DNA from: Flavobacteriaceae bacterium
GTDB taxonomy: Bacteria; Bacteroidota; Bacteroidia; Flavobacteriales; Flavobacteriaceae
Assembly (NCBI GenBank): GCA_021648755.1
Contig: JAKISG010000012.1
Coordinates: 1 to 60,094, forward strand
Reading direction: 5' to 3'
Length of the DNA stretch: 60,094 nucleotides
The notes under the pieces: generated by a model
What the model was told of the DNA's origin: nothing
The model's input: only the letters and a program-made list of their open reading frames with translations
Database searches by the model: none
Made by a program: the position numbers and the translations under genes
Part shown: positions 9,012 to 19,304 of the stretch, in pieces
Numbering within the stretch: the first letter of the stretch is position 1
Layout: each line of letters begins with the position of its first letter

Positions 9012-10589
9012 CTATTTAATTCCAATTATTGATTCCTTTTTTGGGTATTTTACAGTATAAATAAATTTTTCTTTTTTTGTCTGTCTTGCTTGAATATTCA
9101 TTGTCCAAAGTAGTTTTCCTAAATTTTGTGTGTATGTTGCACTTCCTTTTTCTTCTAAAGTAATTTGAATCATTTTATTTTGAGAAATAGGAATTTGGTC
9201 TAATATTTCAATTTTTATTGGAATAGATTTTTTGTTTTTTACAATTAATTCATAGCCAATAGTTTCTTTCTTATTAGTTCCAATAAATTTTGAAGAGGTA
9301 AATTCTTTAATTGGTAACCTTTCAATAACAATACTGTTATCTAGACCCATAGAAATTAATAATGAATCAGAAGTTACTTGTGGGTTTATTTGAGATGTTC
9401 CAACAAATCCTCCTTCAAAAAAAATATTTGCTCTTCCTGTAACTAAATTATATTTACTCCAATCGCTTATTTTTGCTAGGAGAAATGCGCTTTTATTTAA
9501 CTTTGGGACACTATAGTAAACATATTCTGTATTTAATTCATACGATTTTAAGGCCACTAAATTTTCTTTACCGTCACTATCAATAGTTTGTTTATTTAAA
9601 ATATTAAAATCAATACTTAACTGATTTTCAGAAACTTGTGACCCTTCTATAAAATTTGTACTTTTTTTAAGAGTCCTACTTGTAGCAACAGCTTCTTCTA
9701 GCATTTCATCATTTTCATAAATTTGTTTTTGGTATATGTCTGCATATAATGGGTCTAAAATGGGTCTGTTATTATTTTGAGATGGGTTCCCTGTTGAAAT
9801 AATGACGGACACATCTGTCCAGTCAACTCCTGTATTTTGATAAATATTGGCTTTATAATTAAGTTGAATATTTTTTGTAATACCTTCAGAACGAATATCA
9901 TATATAGGGTTCCATTTAACATTATTAACAATGTACTTACATTTAATACTTATTAATTTTGATGTTTTTGAGGTTATTTGAAGTATAATATTTCCGCTTG
10001 GTTTATTAAATTTTGCGTTAACTTCATTTAATTGATTTTTAATTTTATCAACTTTTTCGTTTAGAGGTTTCTCCTTTTTTAGTAAGTTTCTTAAAGATTT
10101 TCTTATTTCTAAATATTTAATTTCATAAGAGTTACTTAATTGAACAACCTGCTGTGCTGTAAAATTAGAATTTCCATTTCCTAGATCTTGATTTTTATTA
10201 AGAATAGCTTCCATCCCCTTTAGGCTATTTTTTTTATCATCAATCCAAGATAACTCATCATTTAAATCGTCTAATTGTTTTTGAAGGCTTTCAATATCCT
10301 TATTATTAGTTTTTGAAACCAAGTAATTCTTTTCATATTTAGCAGATAGTAGTATGGTGTTAGCGTTATTAAATTGTATTTGTAAACTAGAGGGTAATAT
10401 GTGCGTAGAAATTCCAGTAAGTACAATCTCTTGAGTTCCAGAAATCGTGGTAAATGATAAATCTCTAGTTATTTGGGCATTTTGTTTAAAAATTTTAACC
10501 GTATTAATTTTTGATGTAACTTCTGTTTGAGCAAAAGTGTTTAGACTTAAAAACGGAAAGAGTAGTAGTAAAAAAAGTTGATTTTTCAT
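9012..10589 (-). CDS. MuiA-like protein (DUF4139/DUF4140)
   Basis: A 525-residue secreted protein with a signal peptide ending in TFAQ. The N-terminal DUF4140 part (KIFKQNAQITRDLSF) is followed by a coiled-coil stretch at about residues 100-200. The C-terminal DUF4139 domain begins near NVKWNPIYDIRSEG and includes TDVSVIISTGNPSQNNNRP. The family is named after the mucoidy inhibitor A of Proteobacteria, but the biochemical role is not known. It is monocistronic or paired loosely with the barrel-like gene located 121 bases upstream. Confidence 0.88.
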   Translation of the reverse strand: MKNQLFLLLLFPFLSLNTFAQTEVTSKINTVKIFKQNAQITRDLSFTTISGTQEIVLTGISTHILPSSLQIQFNNANTILLSAKYEKNYLVSKTNNKDIESLQKQLDDLNDELSWIDDKKNSLKGMEAILNKNQDLGNGNSNFTAQQVVQLSNSYEIKYLEIRKSLRNLLKKEKPLNEKVDKIKNQLNEVNAKFNKPSGNIILQITSKTSKLISIKCKYIVNNVKWNPIYDIRSEGITKNIQLNYKANIYQNTGVDWTDVSVIISTGNPSQNNNRPILDPLYADIYQKQIYENDEMLEEAVATSRTLKKSTNFIEGSQVSENQLSIDFNILNKQTIDSDGKENLVALKSYELNTEYVYYSVPKLNKSAFLLAKISDWSKYNLVTGRANIFFEGGFVGTSQINPQVTSDSLLISMGLDNSIVIERLPIKEFTSSKFIGTNKKETIGYELIVKNKKSIPIKIEILDQIPISQNKMIQITLEEKGSATYTQNLGKLLWTMNIQARQTKKEKFIYTVKYPKKESIIGIK

Positions 10590-10710
10590 TTTATAATAAT
10601 TTTTAGTATTGCTTGTGTTAGTTTGTATTTTTAGGGTTTATTAAACTCTTTGCTAGTCTTGCAATTCATTTCTGTCCTATTCATAGGGTTTAAAATTAAT
10701 TATTACATTT

Positions 10711-11184
10711 TTAAAACCCATAACCTACATGAATTCCTAAACTTAAATGGTAATCATTTGGGTCATATGCAAATTCAAAAGCCGGTCCAACATGAAAGTT
10801 CCCCACTTCAAACCCATAAGTTGCTTCTAAATGCAATGCAAAAAAAGCAGTTGAATCAGCGTCTTCAAAAGTCAAACCTGGCGATAATGCAAAACTTAAT
10901 TTTTCAATAGGGTAGTATGCAAATACGAGTCCAAAAGTGCTGTGTTTAGGGTCGAGTACTATTCTTTCAAAACTTGCTCCAATTCCGAATTTAGTTTTTG
11001 GAATAATACGAGTGTAATGAATATGCATTGCAAATGTCCACACTTCTTCATTAACAAAGTAAGCTGGTGAAATAGAAACTCCTATTTCATTTTTATTGTG
11101 TTCATGAGTATCTACACCCTTAACTGTCTGTCCAAGTATTTTAGATGATGTTGTCAAAAATATCAGTAAAAAAAGTATTCTCAT
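10711..11184 (-). CDS. Small outer-membrane beta-barrel-like protein
   Basis: The 157-residue protein has a signal peptide ending near KILGQ and then amphipathic strands separated by short turns, ending in an aromatic residue (GYGF), as outer-membrane barrels do. A histidine-rich stretch DTHEHNKNE directly follows the signal and could bind metal. I do not recognise a named family. It precedes the MuiA-like gene on the same strand. Confidence 0.65.
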   Translation of the reverse strand: MRILFLLIFLTTSSKILGQTVKGVDTHEHNKNEIGVSISPAYFVNEEVWTFAMHIHYTRIIPKTKFGIGASFERIVLDPKHSTFGLVFAYYPIEKLSFALSPGLTFEDADSTAFFALHLEATYGFEVGNFHVGPAFEFAYDPNDYHLSLGIHVGYGF

Positions 11185-11502
11185 TTTTTATATTTAGGCA
11201 TCCTTATTATAGTAACAAGTTATATTTTAACCTTAAAATCAAATTTCTAGTATATAAATTTATGGGCTATAAAAAATCATCACAAAGGTAAACATTTCAG
11301 TTATTTGTTAATTTTTATAAGGTTATTATTTTTTTTAACTTATTTAAGTTTTCAAAATTAGTATTTTATTTTAAATATTTTCATATTATAGTTCAAATTT
11401 TAATATTTATTTTTATAAAATCAATTTGATTACGTCTCAAACGCCTTTGCGTTTTTCACTAGTAAAAAAACAAAAAATAAGAATAAAATATCTTTACACT
11501 CC

Positions 11503-11510
11503 TATTTTTG
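11503..11510 (+). promoter_or_regulatory. -7 promoter box (TATTTTTG) upstream of dnaE
   Basis: TATTTTTG fits TAnnTTTG about 100 bases before the dnaE ATG. The 425-base gap between 11185 and 11609 is very AT-rich, and apart from this box I see no gene or stable hairpin in it. Confidence 0.4.
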
Positions 11511-11609
11511 TGAAACCCTATTGTTAATAAAAACAAAACCTTTTTACAAATAAACACATATCATTTCAATACTTTTATAATCTAAAGACAAGCCTCAAAA
11601 AACTATAAC

Positions 11610-14600
11610 ATGTACTTAATATTTGATACTGAGACTACAGGGCTTCCAAGAAATTGGAAAGCACCAATTACTGATACCAATAATTGGCCAAGATGTGTAC
11701 AAATTGCATGGCAATTGCATGATGAATTTGGTGTTTTGATAGAAAATCAAAGCTATCTCATTATTCCCGAGGACTATAACATACCCTATGATGCAGAACA
11801 AATTCACGGCATATCAACTCTGTTAGTAGTTAAAAAAGGAAAACCCTTAACAGAAGTTCTAGAACTATTTAACCTTGCCTTATCAAAAACAATATTTGTA
11901 GTTGGTCAGAATTTAAATTTTGATTTAAATATTATGGGCTGTGAGTTTCATAGAAAAGGAATCGAAACGCAACTTAATAAATTACCTGTTTTAGATACTT
12001 GTACCGAAAAAACAGCTATAATTTGTCAATTACCAGGCGGAAAGTATGGTAAATACAAACTACCTACTTTAACCGAATTACATCAAAAATTGTTCCATCA
12101 AGCATTTACAGAGGCACATAATGCAACCGCAGATGTAGAAGCGACAACACGCTGTTTTTTAGAATTAATAAGAATAAATAATTATACAACTAGTGAATTA
12201 AAGCAAGAAACTAATTTTTTAACAACCTTTAAAGATAAAAATCCAAGTACATTTCAGAATATAGGACTACAGCACACAAATTTAAAAGAAGCAAGTAAAC
12301 GGTTAAGGGAAGAAAAAAAGAAGAAAGAAGAAAGAGAAAAAAAACAAGAAAAATTTCAAACTAGCGAAAACCAACAAAAACTTCAAAAAACAAAAACAAT
12401 AAATTTTTCGCACCTACACAATCACTCACAATTCTCTATATTACAGGCCACATCTAGCACATCAGATTTAATACAAAATGCAATAAAAAATAAAATGAAT
12501 GCAGTTGCCCTGACTGATTATGGCAATATGATGGGTTCATTTTACTTTGTAAAGGAAGCGCTTGCTCACAATAAACAAATAGAAGAATACAATAAGAATT
12601 TAGTAGCTGGAGAGCAACCTAAAAAAATAGTAAAACCAATTTTAGGAACTGCTTTTAATGTCTGCGAAAATCATTTAGATAAAAAAAATAAAGACAATGG
12701 TTATCAAATAGTTTTTTTAGCCAAAAATAAAAACGGATATCATAATCTAGCAAAATTATCATCAAAATCACATACAGACGGTTTTTACTATGTACCAAGA
12801 ATTGATAAAAATTTAATCCAAGAATTTAACACTGATTTAATTGTTCTTTCTGGTAATTTATATGGAGAAATAGCAAGTAAAATTCTTAATATTGGTGAAA
12901 AACAAGCCGAAGAGGCTCTACTTTGGTGGAAAAACACTTTTAAAGAAGATTTTTATTTAGAGATTATGCGTCATGGTCAAGAAAATGAAGACCATGTAAA
13001 TACAATTTTATTAGATTTTTCAAAAAAACACGATGTAAAAATCATTGCTACAAACAATACATTTTATATAGAAAAAGAAGACGCAGAATCACATGATATT
13101 TTATTATGTATTAAAGATGCCGAACAAAGAACAACACCAAAAGGTAGAGGTCGAGGTTATCGTTACGGATTAGATAACGAAGAATATTATTTTAAGTCAC
13201 AAGAAGAAATGTTGACTTTATTTCAAGATATACCACAAGCAATAAGCAATATTCAGGAAATTGTAAATAAAATTGAAATTTTTACTTTAGCACGAGATGT
13301 TTTGTTGCCTAAATTTGATATTCCAATAGAATTTCATATAGAAGAAGATAAAAAAGATAACGGAGTTAGAGGTGAAAATAAATACCTAAAACATTTAACT
13401 TTTTTAGGAGCCAAAGAACGTTACGGTGAATTAGACCTAGCAATCAAAGAACGTATAGACTTTGAACTATCAGTTATCGAAAAAACAGGCTACCCTGGTT
13501 ATTTTCTAATTGTTTGCGATTTAATTAAAGTTGCTCGCTCAAAAGGAGTTTCTGTAGGACCAGGCCGAGGCTCTGCAGCAGGATCTGTTGTGGCATATTG
13601 TTTAGAAATTACCAATATAAACCCTTTAAAATACAACCTTCTTTTTGAGCGTTTTTTAAACCCAGATCGAGTTTCATTACCAGATATTGATATAGATTTT
13701 GATGATGAAGGACGAGGTCTAGTCTTGCAATATGTAATTGATAAATATGGCTCAAATCAAGTAGCACAAATCATTACTTATGGCACAATGGCTGCAAAAT
13801 CAAGTCTTCGAGATACGGCGCGAGTTTTAGACCTGCCTCTATATGAGGCTGATCGAATTGCAAAATTAATTCCTTTAATAAAACTAAAAGCCATTTTTGG
13901 AGATGATCCAAAAAGTATAGGTAAAGTAAAGGCATTACGTCAAGAAGATAAAGAAAAAGTAGCAGAATTTAAAACTCTTGCCGCCGATGATTCACTTATT
14001 GCAGAAACTATTTTACAAGCAAGAGCATTAGAAGGTTCTATTAGAAATACAGGCACACATGCCTGTGGTGTCATCATAACACCCGAAGATATAACCAACT
14101 TAGTACCAGTTGCAACAGCCAAAGAATCTGACATGTTTGTTACGCAATTTGATAATAATGTAGTAGAAGCAGCAGGTCTATTAAAAATGGATTTTTTAGG
14201 TTTAAAAACTTTAACTTTAATTAAAGACGCATGCACGATTATTAAAGCATTACATAAAATAGAATTAGACCCAGATAAATTTCCACTAGACGATAAAAAA
14301 ACATATGAATTATTTCAAAAAGGAGAAACCGTAGGTGTTTTTCAATACGAATCCGCAGGAATGCAAAAACATTTAAGAGGCTTAAAACCTACAGAATTTG
14401 AAGATTTAATTGCTATGAATGCATTGTATCGTCCAGGACCAATGGAGTATATTCCGTTATTTATTATGCGAAAACACGGTATAGAAAATATTGAATATGA
14501 TCTACCAGAAATGGAAGAATTTTTAAAAGAAACTTATGGTATCACCGTTTATCAAGAACAAGTAATGCAATTATCGCAAAAATTAGCAGGTTTTACCAAA

Positions 14601-15989
14601 GGGCAAGCTGATAATTTGCGTAAAGCAATGGGAAAAAAAATTGCAACACTATTAGCGAAAATGAAACCGCAATTTTTAGAAGGAGGAGAAAAAAATGGGC
14701 ACAATAAAATTATCTTAGAAAAAATATGGAAAGATTGGGAAGCCTTTGCTGCCTACGCTTTCAATAAATCACACTCTACCTGTTATGCTTACATTGCTTA
14801 TCAAACTGCTTATTTAAAAGCACACTATCCTGCTGCATATATGGCTTCTGTTTTATCAAATAATATGCGAGATATAAAATCAGTTACTTTTTTTATGGAA
14901 GAGTGTAAACGTATGAAAATTGAAGTATTGGGTCCAGATGTAAATGAATCGTATTATAAATTTGCCGTAAATAAAAAAGGAGCAATCCGTTTCGGAATGG
15001 GAGCCATTAAAGGCATGGGGTCAAAAGCAGTAGAAGCAATAGTTAATGAACGTAAAGAAAACGGACATTACAAGTCCATTTTCGATATGGCAAAACGTGT
15101 AGATTTACGTGCAGCAAGTAAAAAAGCATTTGACGGTTTAGCAATTTCTGGTGGATTTGATTCGTTTGGCGACATAAATCGTTCTCAATATTACACCGAA
15201 GATGAAAAAGGACAAACAATTTTAGATAAAGCAGTTCGTTTTGGTAATAAATACCAAGAAAATAAAAATTCGGCACAGGTATCTTTGTTTGGTGAAACAA
15301 GTAATGTACAATTTGATGAACCCAGCATACCAATTTGTGACGCTTGGAATATTATGGAAAAACTCTCTAAAGAAAAGGAAGCTATTGGTATGTATATTTC
15401 TGGGCATCCGTTAGATGATTACAAAACTGAATTAAAATATTTTTGTAACGCAGATATAAGCGTGTTTTCTAATTTAGAAACTCTTATAGGTAAAGAAATT
15501 AGTTTTGCAGGTATTTTGTCTAATGTGCAACACCGTATTTCAAAAAACAATAAAGGCTGGGCAAGTTTTGTTTTAGAAGATTTTAAAGAGTCAAATGAGT
15601 TTCGAATTTTTGGTGAAGATTATTTAAAATTTAAACATTTCTTAATTCCAAATGCATTTTTACACATTAAAGTAAGTGTTCAAAAAGGCTGGAACGATGG
15701 ACCTGCAAGAATAAAATTTACTAGTTTTCAAATCTTACAAGATGTACTTGGTAAATTGGCAAAAAAAATAACCATACAATTAGATATTAATTTTCTAACC
15801 GAAAATGTAATAACTAAAATAGATACTTTATTAACAATACATGCAGGTAGTCATATTTTAAATTTTACAGTTTATGATGCTACAGAAAAACTAAAACTAC
15901 ATATGCAAAGTCGAACTAAAAAGATAAATATTTCTACGGAATTGTTAAAAGAATTAGAAAACAATGAACTTAGTTACCGCTTGAATTAA
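11610..15989 (+). CDS. dnaE: DNA polymerase III alpha subunit with N-terminal 3'-5' exonuclease domain
   Basis: A 1459-residue replicative polymerase. Residues 1-190 are a DnaQ-like DEDD exonuclease: DTETTGLP at residues 6-13 and a later HNATADVEATTRCF segment. A charged linker precedes the PHP domain, which starts at about residue 266 with HLHNHSQFS. The polymerase palm carries the catalytic LPDIDIDFDDEGR motif near residue 690, and GPGRGSAAGS lies just before it. OB-fold parts follow near the end. The fused proofreading domain is the usual form in many Bacteroidota. The gene is single, with its own promoter region. Confidence 0.95.
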   Translation: MYLIFDTETTGLPRNWKAPITDTNNWPRCVQIAWQLHDEFGVLIENQSYLIIPEDYNIPYDAEQIHGISTLLVVKKGKPLTEVLELFNLALSKTIFVVGQNLNFDLNIMGCEFHRKGIETQLNKLPVLDTCTEKTAIICQLPGGKYGKYKLPTLTELHQKLFHQAFTEAHNATADVEATTRCFLELIRINNYTTSELKQETNFLTTFKDKNPSTFQNIGLQHTNLKEASKRLREEKKKKEEREKKQEKFQTSENQQKLQKTKTINFSHLHNHSQFSILQATSSTSDLIQNAIKNKMNAVALTDYGNMMGSFYFVKEALAHNKQIEEYNKNLVAGEQPKKIVKPILGTAFNVCENHLDKKNKDNGYQIVFLAKNKNGYHNLAKLSSKSHTDGFYYVPRIDKNLIQEFNTDLIVLSGNLYGEIASKILNIGEKQAEEALLWWKNTFKEDFYLEIMRHGQENEDHVNTILLDFSKKHDVKIIATNNTFYIEKEDAESHDILLCIKDAEQRTTPKGRGRGYRYGLDNEEYYFKSQEEMLTLFQDIPQAISNIQEIVNKIEIFTLARDVLLPKFDIPIEFHIEEDKKDNGVRGENKYLKHLTFLGAKERYGELDLAIKERIDFELSVIEKTGYPGYFLIVCDLIKVARSKGVSVGPGRGSAAGSVVAYCLEITNINPLKYNLLFERFLNPDRVSLPDIDIDFDDEGRGLVLQYVIDKYGSNQVAQIITYGTMAAKSSLRDTARVLDLPLYEADRIAKLIPLIKLKAIFGDDPKSIGKVKALRQEDKEKVAEFKTLAADDSLIAETILQARALEGSIRNTGTHACGVIITPEDITNLVPVATAKESDMFVTQFDNNVVEAAGLLKMDFLGLKTLTLIKDACTIIKALHKIELDPDKFPLDDKKTYELFQKGETVGVFQYESAGMQKHLRGLKPTEFEDLIAMNALYRPGPMEYIPLFIMRKHGIENIEYDLPEMEEFLKETYGITVYQEQVMQLSQKLAGFTKGQADNLRKAMGKKIATLLAKMKPQFLEGGEKNGHNKIILEKIWKDWEAFAAYAFNKSHSTCYAYIAYQTAYLKAHYPAAYMASVLSNNMRDIKSVTFFMEECKRMKIEVLGPDVNESYYKFAVNKKGAIRFGMGAIKGMGSKAVEAIVNERKENGHYKSIFDMAKRVDLRAASKKAFDGLAISGGFDSFGDINRSQYYTEDEKGQTILDKAVRFGNKYQENKNSAQVSLFGETSNVQFDEPSIPICDAWNIMEKLSKEKEAIGMYISGHPLDDYKTELKYFCNADISVFSNLETLIGKEISFAGILSNVQHRISKNNKGWASFVLEDFKESNEFRIFGEDYLKFKHFLIPNAFLHIKVSVQKGWNDGPARIKFTSFQILQDVLGKLAKKITIQLDINFLTENVITKIDTLLTIHAGSHILNFTVYDATEKLKLHMQSRTKKINISTELLKELENNELSYRLN

Positions 15990-16053
15990 TGTGTACCTTT
16001 GAAATAAAAAATAAAATGCTTCCAAACTTTATAAAAAATCAAGGTTAAGTTAT

Positions 16054-17121
16054 TTATAATTTTTTTAATAAATCAATATTTGTAAGAAATTTACAATTCC
16101 ATAATGCCGCATTTTTATAAACTAAATTTCCATTTTCTATACACAAAGGTGAGTCTATATTATTAGTAAAAAGAGAACCTGTACCTAAACCCTGTGGTAA
16201 AGTTGTACCTAAACTATAGGTATATTGAGCAATTGCATTTAAACCAATATTACTTTCTAAAGCAGAAGTTATCCACCAATCTATATTTTTATTTTTTGCA
16301 AGATTAATCCATTGATTTGACCCTTTAATTCCTCCTATTAAACTTGGTTTTAGTATGATAAATTGTGGCTTTATTGTTTGTAATAATTTTTCTTTTTGTT
16401 CCTTATCAATCACCGCAATTAATTCTTCATCTAAAGCAATTGGTAATGGTGTTTTTTCACATAATATTGCCATTTCCTCCCATTGATTTTGTTTTATCGG
16501 TTGTTCAATAGAATGTAAATCGAAATCGGATAAGTATTTCAATTTCTCTAATGCTTTTCTTGGTGAAAAAGCACCATTTGCATCTACTCTTAAGGTAATT
16601 TCTTTTGCGGTAAACTCTTTACGTATAGATTTTAATAAATTTAATTCTGTGTTAAAATCTATTGCTCCAATTTTTAATTTTAGACTTGTAAAGCCTGTTT
16701 TTAATTTTTCTTTAATTTGTTTTTTCATAAATTTTTCAGACCCCATCCAAATTAAGCCATTTATAGAAATAGCGTCTTGTGATTGCGTAAATTTTGAAGG
16801 AAACAAAATAAATTTTTCATTACTTTCTAAAGATAAAAAGGCTTGTTCTAGCGCAAATTGTATAGACGGGTAATTATTTAGTTTACCTAATAACACAAAT
16901 AGGCCTAAATTTATATTTTCACAAGCCCATTGTAATTTTTTTTCATAGTTAGGTACATCATCAAAACTTAGACCTCTAAAAACAGCGGACTCTCCTACTC
17001 CAATTTTATTGTTTTTTTGTAAAATAATAAAAAAGGTTTCTTTTGTTTTTAGAATTCCTCGAGATGTAGCGCTTGCTTGTCTAAATTTTAAATTGTGTTT
17101 TTTATAAGTTGCTTTTATCAT
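16054..17121 (-). CDS. menC: o-Succinylbenzoate synthase / enolase-superfamily enzyme MenC
   Basis: The frame can be extended upstream, but I place the start at the ATG at 17121 (355 residues). A -7 box (TATATTTG) lies just upstream of it, inside the longer frame, and family members start with a similar KATYKKHNLKF strand. The enolase-superfamily barrel shows the catalytic LKLKIGAI lysines, LRVDANGAF with the metal-binding Asp, an SIEQPI segment with the Glu ligand and an ALDEEL segment. The enzyme dehydrates SHCHC to o-succinylbenzoate in menaquinone synthesis. No other men gene is nearby. Confidence 0.88.
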   Translation of the reverse strand: MIKATYKKHNLKFRQASATSRGILKTKETFFIILQKNNKIGVGESAVFRGLSFDDVPNYEKKLQWACENINLGLFVLLGKLNNYPSIQFALEQAFLSLESNEKFILFPSKFTQSQDAISINGLIWMGSEKFMKKQIKEKLKTGFTSLKLKIGAIDFNTELNLLKSIRKEFTAKEITLRVDANGAFSPRKALEKLKYLSDFDLHSIEQPIKQNQWEEMAILCEKTPLPIALDEELIAVIDKEQKEKLLQTIKPQFIILKPSLIGGIKGSNQWINLAKNKNIDWWITSALESNIGLNAIAQYTYSLGTTLPQGLGTGSLFTNNIDSPLCIENGNLVYKNAALWNCKFLTNIDLLKKL

Positions 17122-17135
17122 TTTTGGTGCTACTG

Positions 17136-17143
17136 CAAATATA
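17136..17143 (-). promoter_or_regulatory. -7 promoter box (TATATTTG) of menC
   Basis: On the minus strand TATATTTG matches TAnnTTTG 14 bases before the chosen menC ATG. It supports the shorter menC start. Confidence 0.5.
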
Positions 17144-17154
17144 GTGTAATTTTT

Positions 17155-17162
17155 TATCTTTG
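17155..17162 (+). promoter_or_regulatory. -7 promoter box (TATCTTTG) facing the effector gene
   Basis: TATCTTTG on the plus strand points away from menC towards the effector gene at 17481. Only a 14-codon open frame follows it directly (ATG at 17170). Both this box and the menC box lie inside the inverted-repeat segment. Confidence 0.45.
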
Positions 17163-17480
17163 TATAAAAAATGACAAACCGAGGATATTTTGATTTATTA
17201 TCTAGATTTAGATAAGAGTTGGCAAGTAAAATATTTACATACTGATCACAATACAAAGGAAATACGAATACAGACCATAAAATCTTTTAAATTAACTACA
17301 TTTGTAGTGCGTATAAATTTAATACAATTTGTGCAAGACTGTTTACTATCTTATTCTGTCATCTGTATGTCAAAAATAGTAAAAGCAACTTATAAAAAAT
17401 AAAATTTTAACTAAAAAAACACAAACTTATGTTTATAGCCATATTACACAGGTAGCACTACCATTTTGGATTTAACGCTT

Positions 17481-19304
17481 ATGGCTAACCAAATGCAAAA
17501 TAGTATTTTAGAACTTCTCTCTAGAGACGGTATAAGTAAAAGTATTCTTGTTTTATTAGGAGATGCTTGTTTTATAAAATATAGTGTGAGTTATAGCGCA
17601 ATAGGCAATCAGCCAGTAAAAGAGTACTTTACCATATCACCAGCCTACCTCAAACATAACGGCGCTTTAATGTTTGCTAAAACTTGGAAAAAAACCAACT
17701 TAACAAACACGGCAAAACCAACCAAAGTACATCAAGATAAAGGGGTACAAATAATACAACCTAATTGGCAAAATAAAAAAAGTGAAATCATAGAAGAAAC
17801 AACTTATGGGGAGCAAATAAGTTTAGTTGCTGCAATAGATAATCACGAAGGAGGCACCGCCAAAATAACTATAGAAAAACAAGATGGTACTGCATTTGAA
17901 AATGGCGAAAAACAACTCTCTTTTGAAGAACCTGTGAATGAAGATGGAAAAATAGAACTTAGCTCCTTAGAAATAAAAGAGCAATGGGAAGAATTTAAAA
18001 CTGCAGAGGTAGATAGTCTTGTGGCTACAGTTGAGTATTTAGGAGCAACAAAGAAAAGTAAAGCATTACAACTAAAAACTTTTGATGTGAAAATAAAACT
18101 ATTAAAAGAGAGTAAAACTATAGTTCCTATGGGCATACCAACTTTTAGTGGAGCAAAAGAGAATAAGTTTATAGAATTTGAAGTTGAAATATTAGAAAAA
18201 GACATTGGTAATTTTGATTTAGAGATATTAAAAGATGATAAGATAATCTATTCACAATCTTATGGCGAACAGACATTAGAAGAAGTTGTGATTATAGGTA
18301 AATCATCTAAAAATAAAAAAAATTCTCAAAACGAACAAGAAACAGAAAATCAAGAAGAAAAATCTGTAAAAAAGTGTAAAGTAGGCAATTATCGTTTTAA
18401 ATGGGATGGTTTCATTCAAGGAAAATACGATAGTACACTCTTTTTAGAAGGAGAGTTTAAAGCTCGTATTAAAGGATATTTAAATCAAGTAGAAAAAACA
18501 GCAGAAACTAAAACATTTTCCTTTAAACGTAAAAAAAAAGATTGGGTAGATGTTAAAATTGATGAAACTGCAAAACGGATAGATGTTACATTACGTGTTA
18601 ATTTAAGAGATGGTGGTGAAAAGGGTACAGAGAAATACTGTAAAGTTGGAAGAAATCGTGCACAACAAATAAAAACATGCCCTTGGGATGACATTCCCGA
18701 AGGTCTGATTAAGGATAGTCTACAAGAACCTATTAAAACTAGAACCAAAACTTTTCAAGAATTACGAAAAATGGCATTAGAGGGTGTTGCTACATATTGG
18801 AGTAGAACATTTAAAAGAACAAAAGGGACAGAAATAGATGGTGTGAATTATGAAATAAATGTGAAAGCTATACAAGATAAAAAAGGAATGAAAGCTCCAA
18901 AGATTATTTACTTTACAAACAGTAAAGAAACCAATTTTACTCGTTCGCATAACTGGGAAGTTTCTCGAAAGTTGTTTTATATTGTTGGTTATACACTAAG
19001 GGATGGTATTTGGGATTTTCGTTATGAAAAATATACAAATCCTGATTTTATAGAAACAACCGCTCATGAAATAGGGCATGAAATATTATTGGCTTACGGA
19101 GGTCAATTATATTCTAAAAAGCATAAAGGAACATCAACCATTATGCAAAATGTTACTAATAAAAAAGTATATCCTAAAAGCGGAGAAATTGATTTAATGA
19201 AGTATTATAAAGGTCATTATCCAAATGATTTTTATGAAAGGCGAGTTACGTCTAAAAAAGATATATTAAGTTTAATATGGTTAACCAAAATGAAATTAAA
19301 ATGA
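17481..19304 (+). CDS. Predicted zincin metalloprotease effector with Ig-like repeats
   Basis: The frame also allows a TTG start at 17466, but ATG at 17481 is preferred. There is no signal peptide. The N-terminal 90 residues are unrecognised. Two beta-rich segments follow, at roughly residues 105-195 and 200-345, and resemble the Ig-like linkers of secreted effectors. The C-terminal third ends in TTAHEIGHEILLAYGG (His near residue 529), a HExxH zinc motif. A downstream HKGTSTIMQ segment resembles the third His and Met-turn of metzincins. The stop overlaps the start of a lipoprotein gene (ATGA). This layout fits a secreted or injected toxin with adjacent immunity protein. The delivery system is not in the window, and the function is inferred. 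Confidence 0.65.
   Translation: MANQMQNSILELLSRDGISKSILVLLGDACFIKYSVSYSAIGNQPVKEYFTISPAYLKHNGALMFAKTWKKTNLTNTAKPTKVHQDKGVQIIQPNWQNKKSEIIEETTYGEQISLVAAIDNHEGGTAKITIEKQDGTAFENGEKQLSFEEPVNEDGKIELSSLEIKEQWEEFKTAEVDSLVATVEYLGATKKSKALQLKTFDVKIKLLKESKTIVPMGIPTFSGAKENKFIEFEVEILEKDIGNFDLEILKDDKIIYSQSYGEQTLEEVVIIGKSSKNKKNSQNEQETENQEEKSVKKCKVGNYRFKWDGFIQGKYDSTLFLEGEFKARIKGYLNQVEKTAETKTFSFKRKKKDWVDVKIDETAKRIDVTLRVNLRDGGEKGTEKYCKVGRNRAQQIKTCPWDDIPEGLIKDSLQEPIKTRTKTFQELRKMALEGVATYWSRTFKRTKGTEIDGVNYEINVKAIQDKKGMKAPKIIYFTNSKETNFTRSHNWEVSRKLFYIVGYTLRDGIWDFRYEKYTNPDFIETTAHEIGHEILLAYGGQLYSKKHKGTSTIMQNVTNKKVYPKSGEIDLMKYYKGHYPNDFYERRVTSKKDILSLIWLTKMKLK

Larger units (their letters stand above)
17098..17399. repeat. 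29-bp inverted repeat pair enclosing two divergent promoters
   Basis: Positions 17098-17126 and the reverse complement of 17371-17399 agree in 27 of 29 bases (core TAAAAGCAACTTATAAAAAA). The left arm contains the first codons of menC. The right arm encodes a stray MSKIVKATYKK fragment that copies them. The enclosed 244 bases hold -7 boxes in both directions and no credible gene. This could be an invertible promoter segment or the leftover of an inverted duplication. Confidence 0.6.

Noticed and set aside
17122..17256. Upstream extension of menC by 45 codons
   Set aside because: The extension contains the menC -7 box and is not similar to the family start, so the shorter start at 17121 is preferred.
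17190..17402. Plus-strand 70-codon frame ending in KIVKATYKK
   Set aside because: Its end copies the start of menC through the inverted repeat and the rest has no recognisable domain; it is more likely a by-product of the repeat than a gene.
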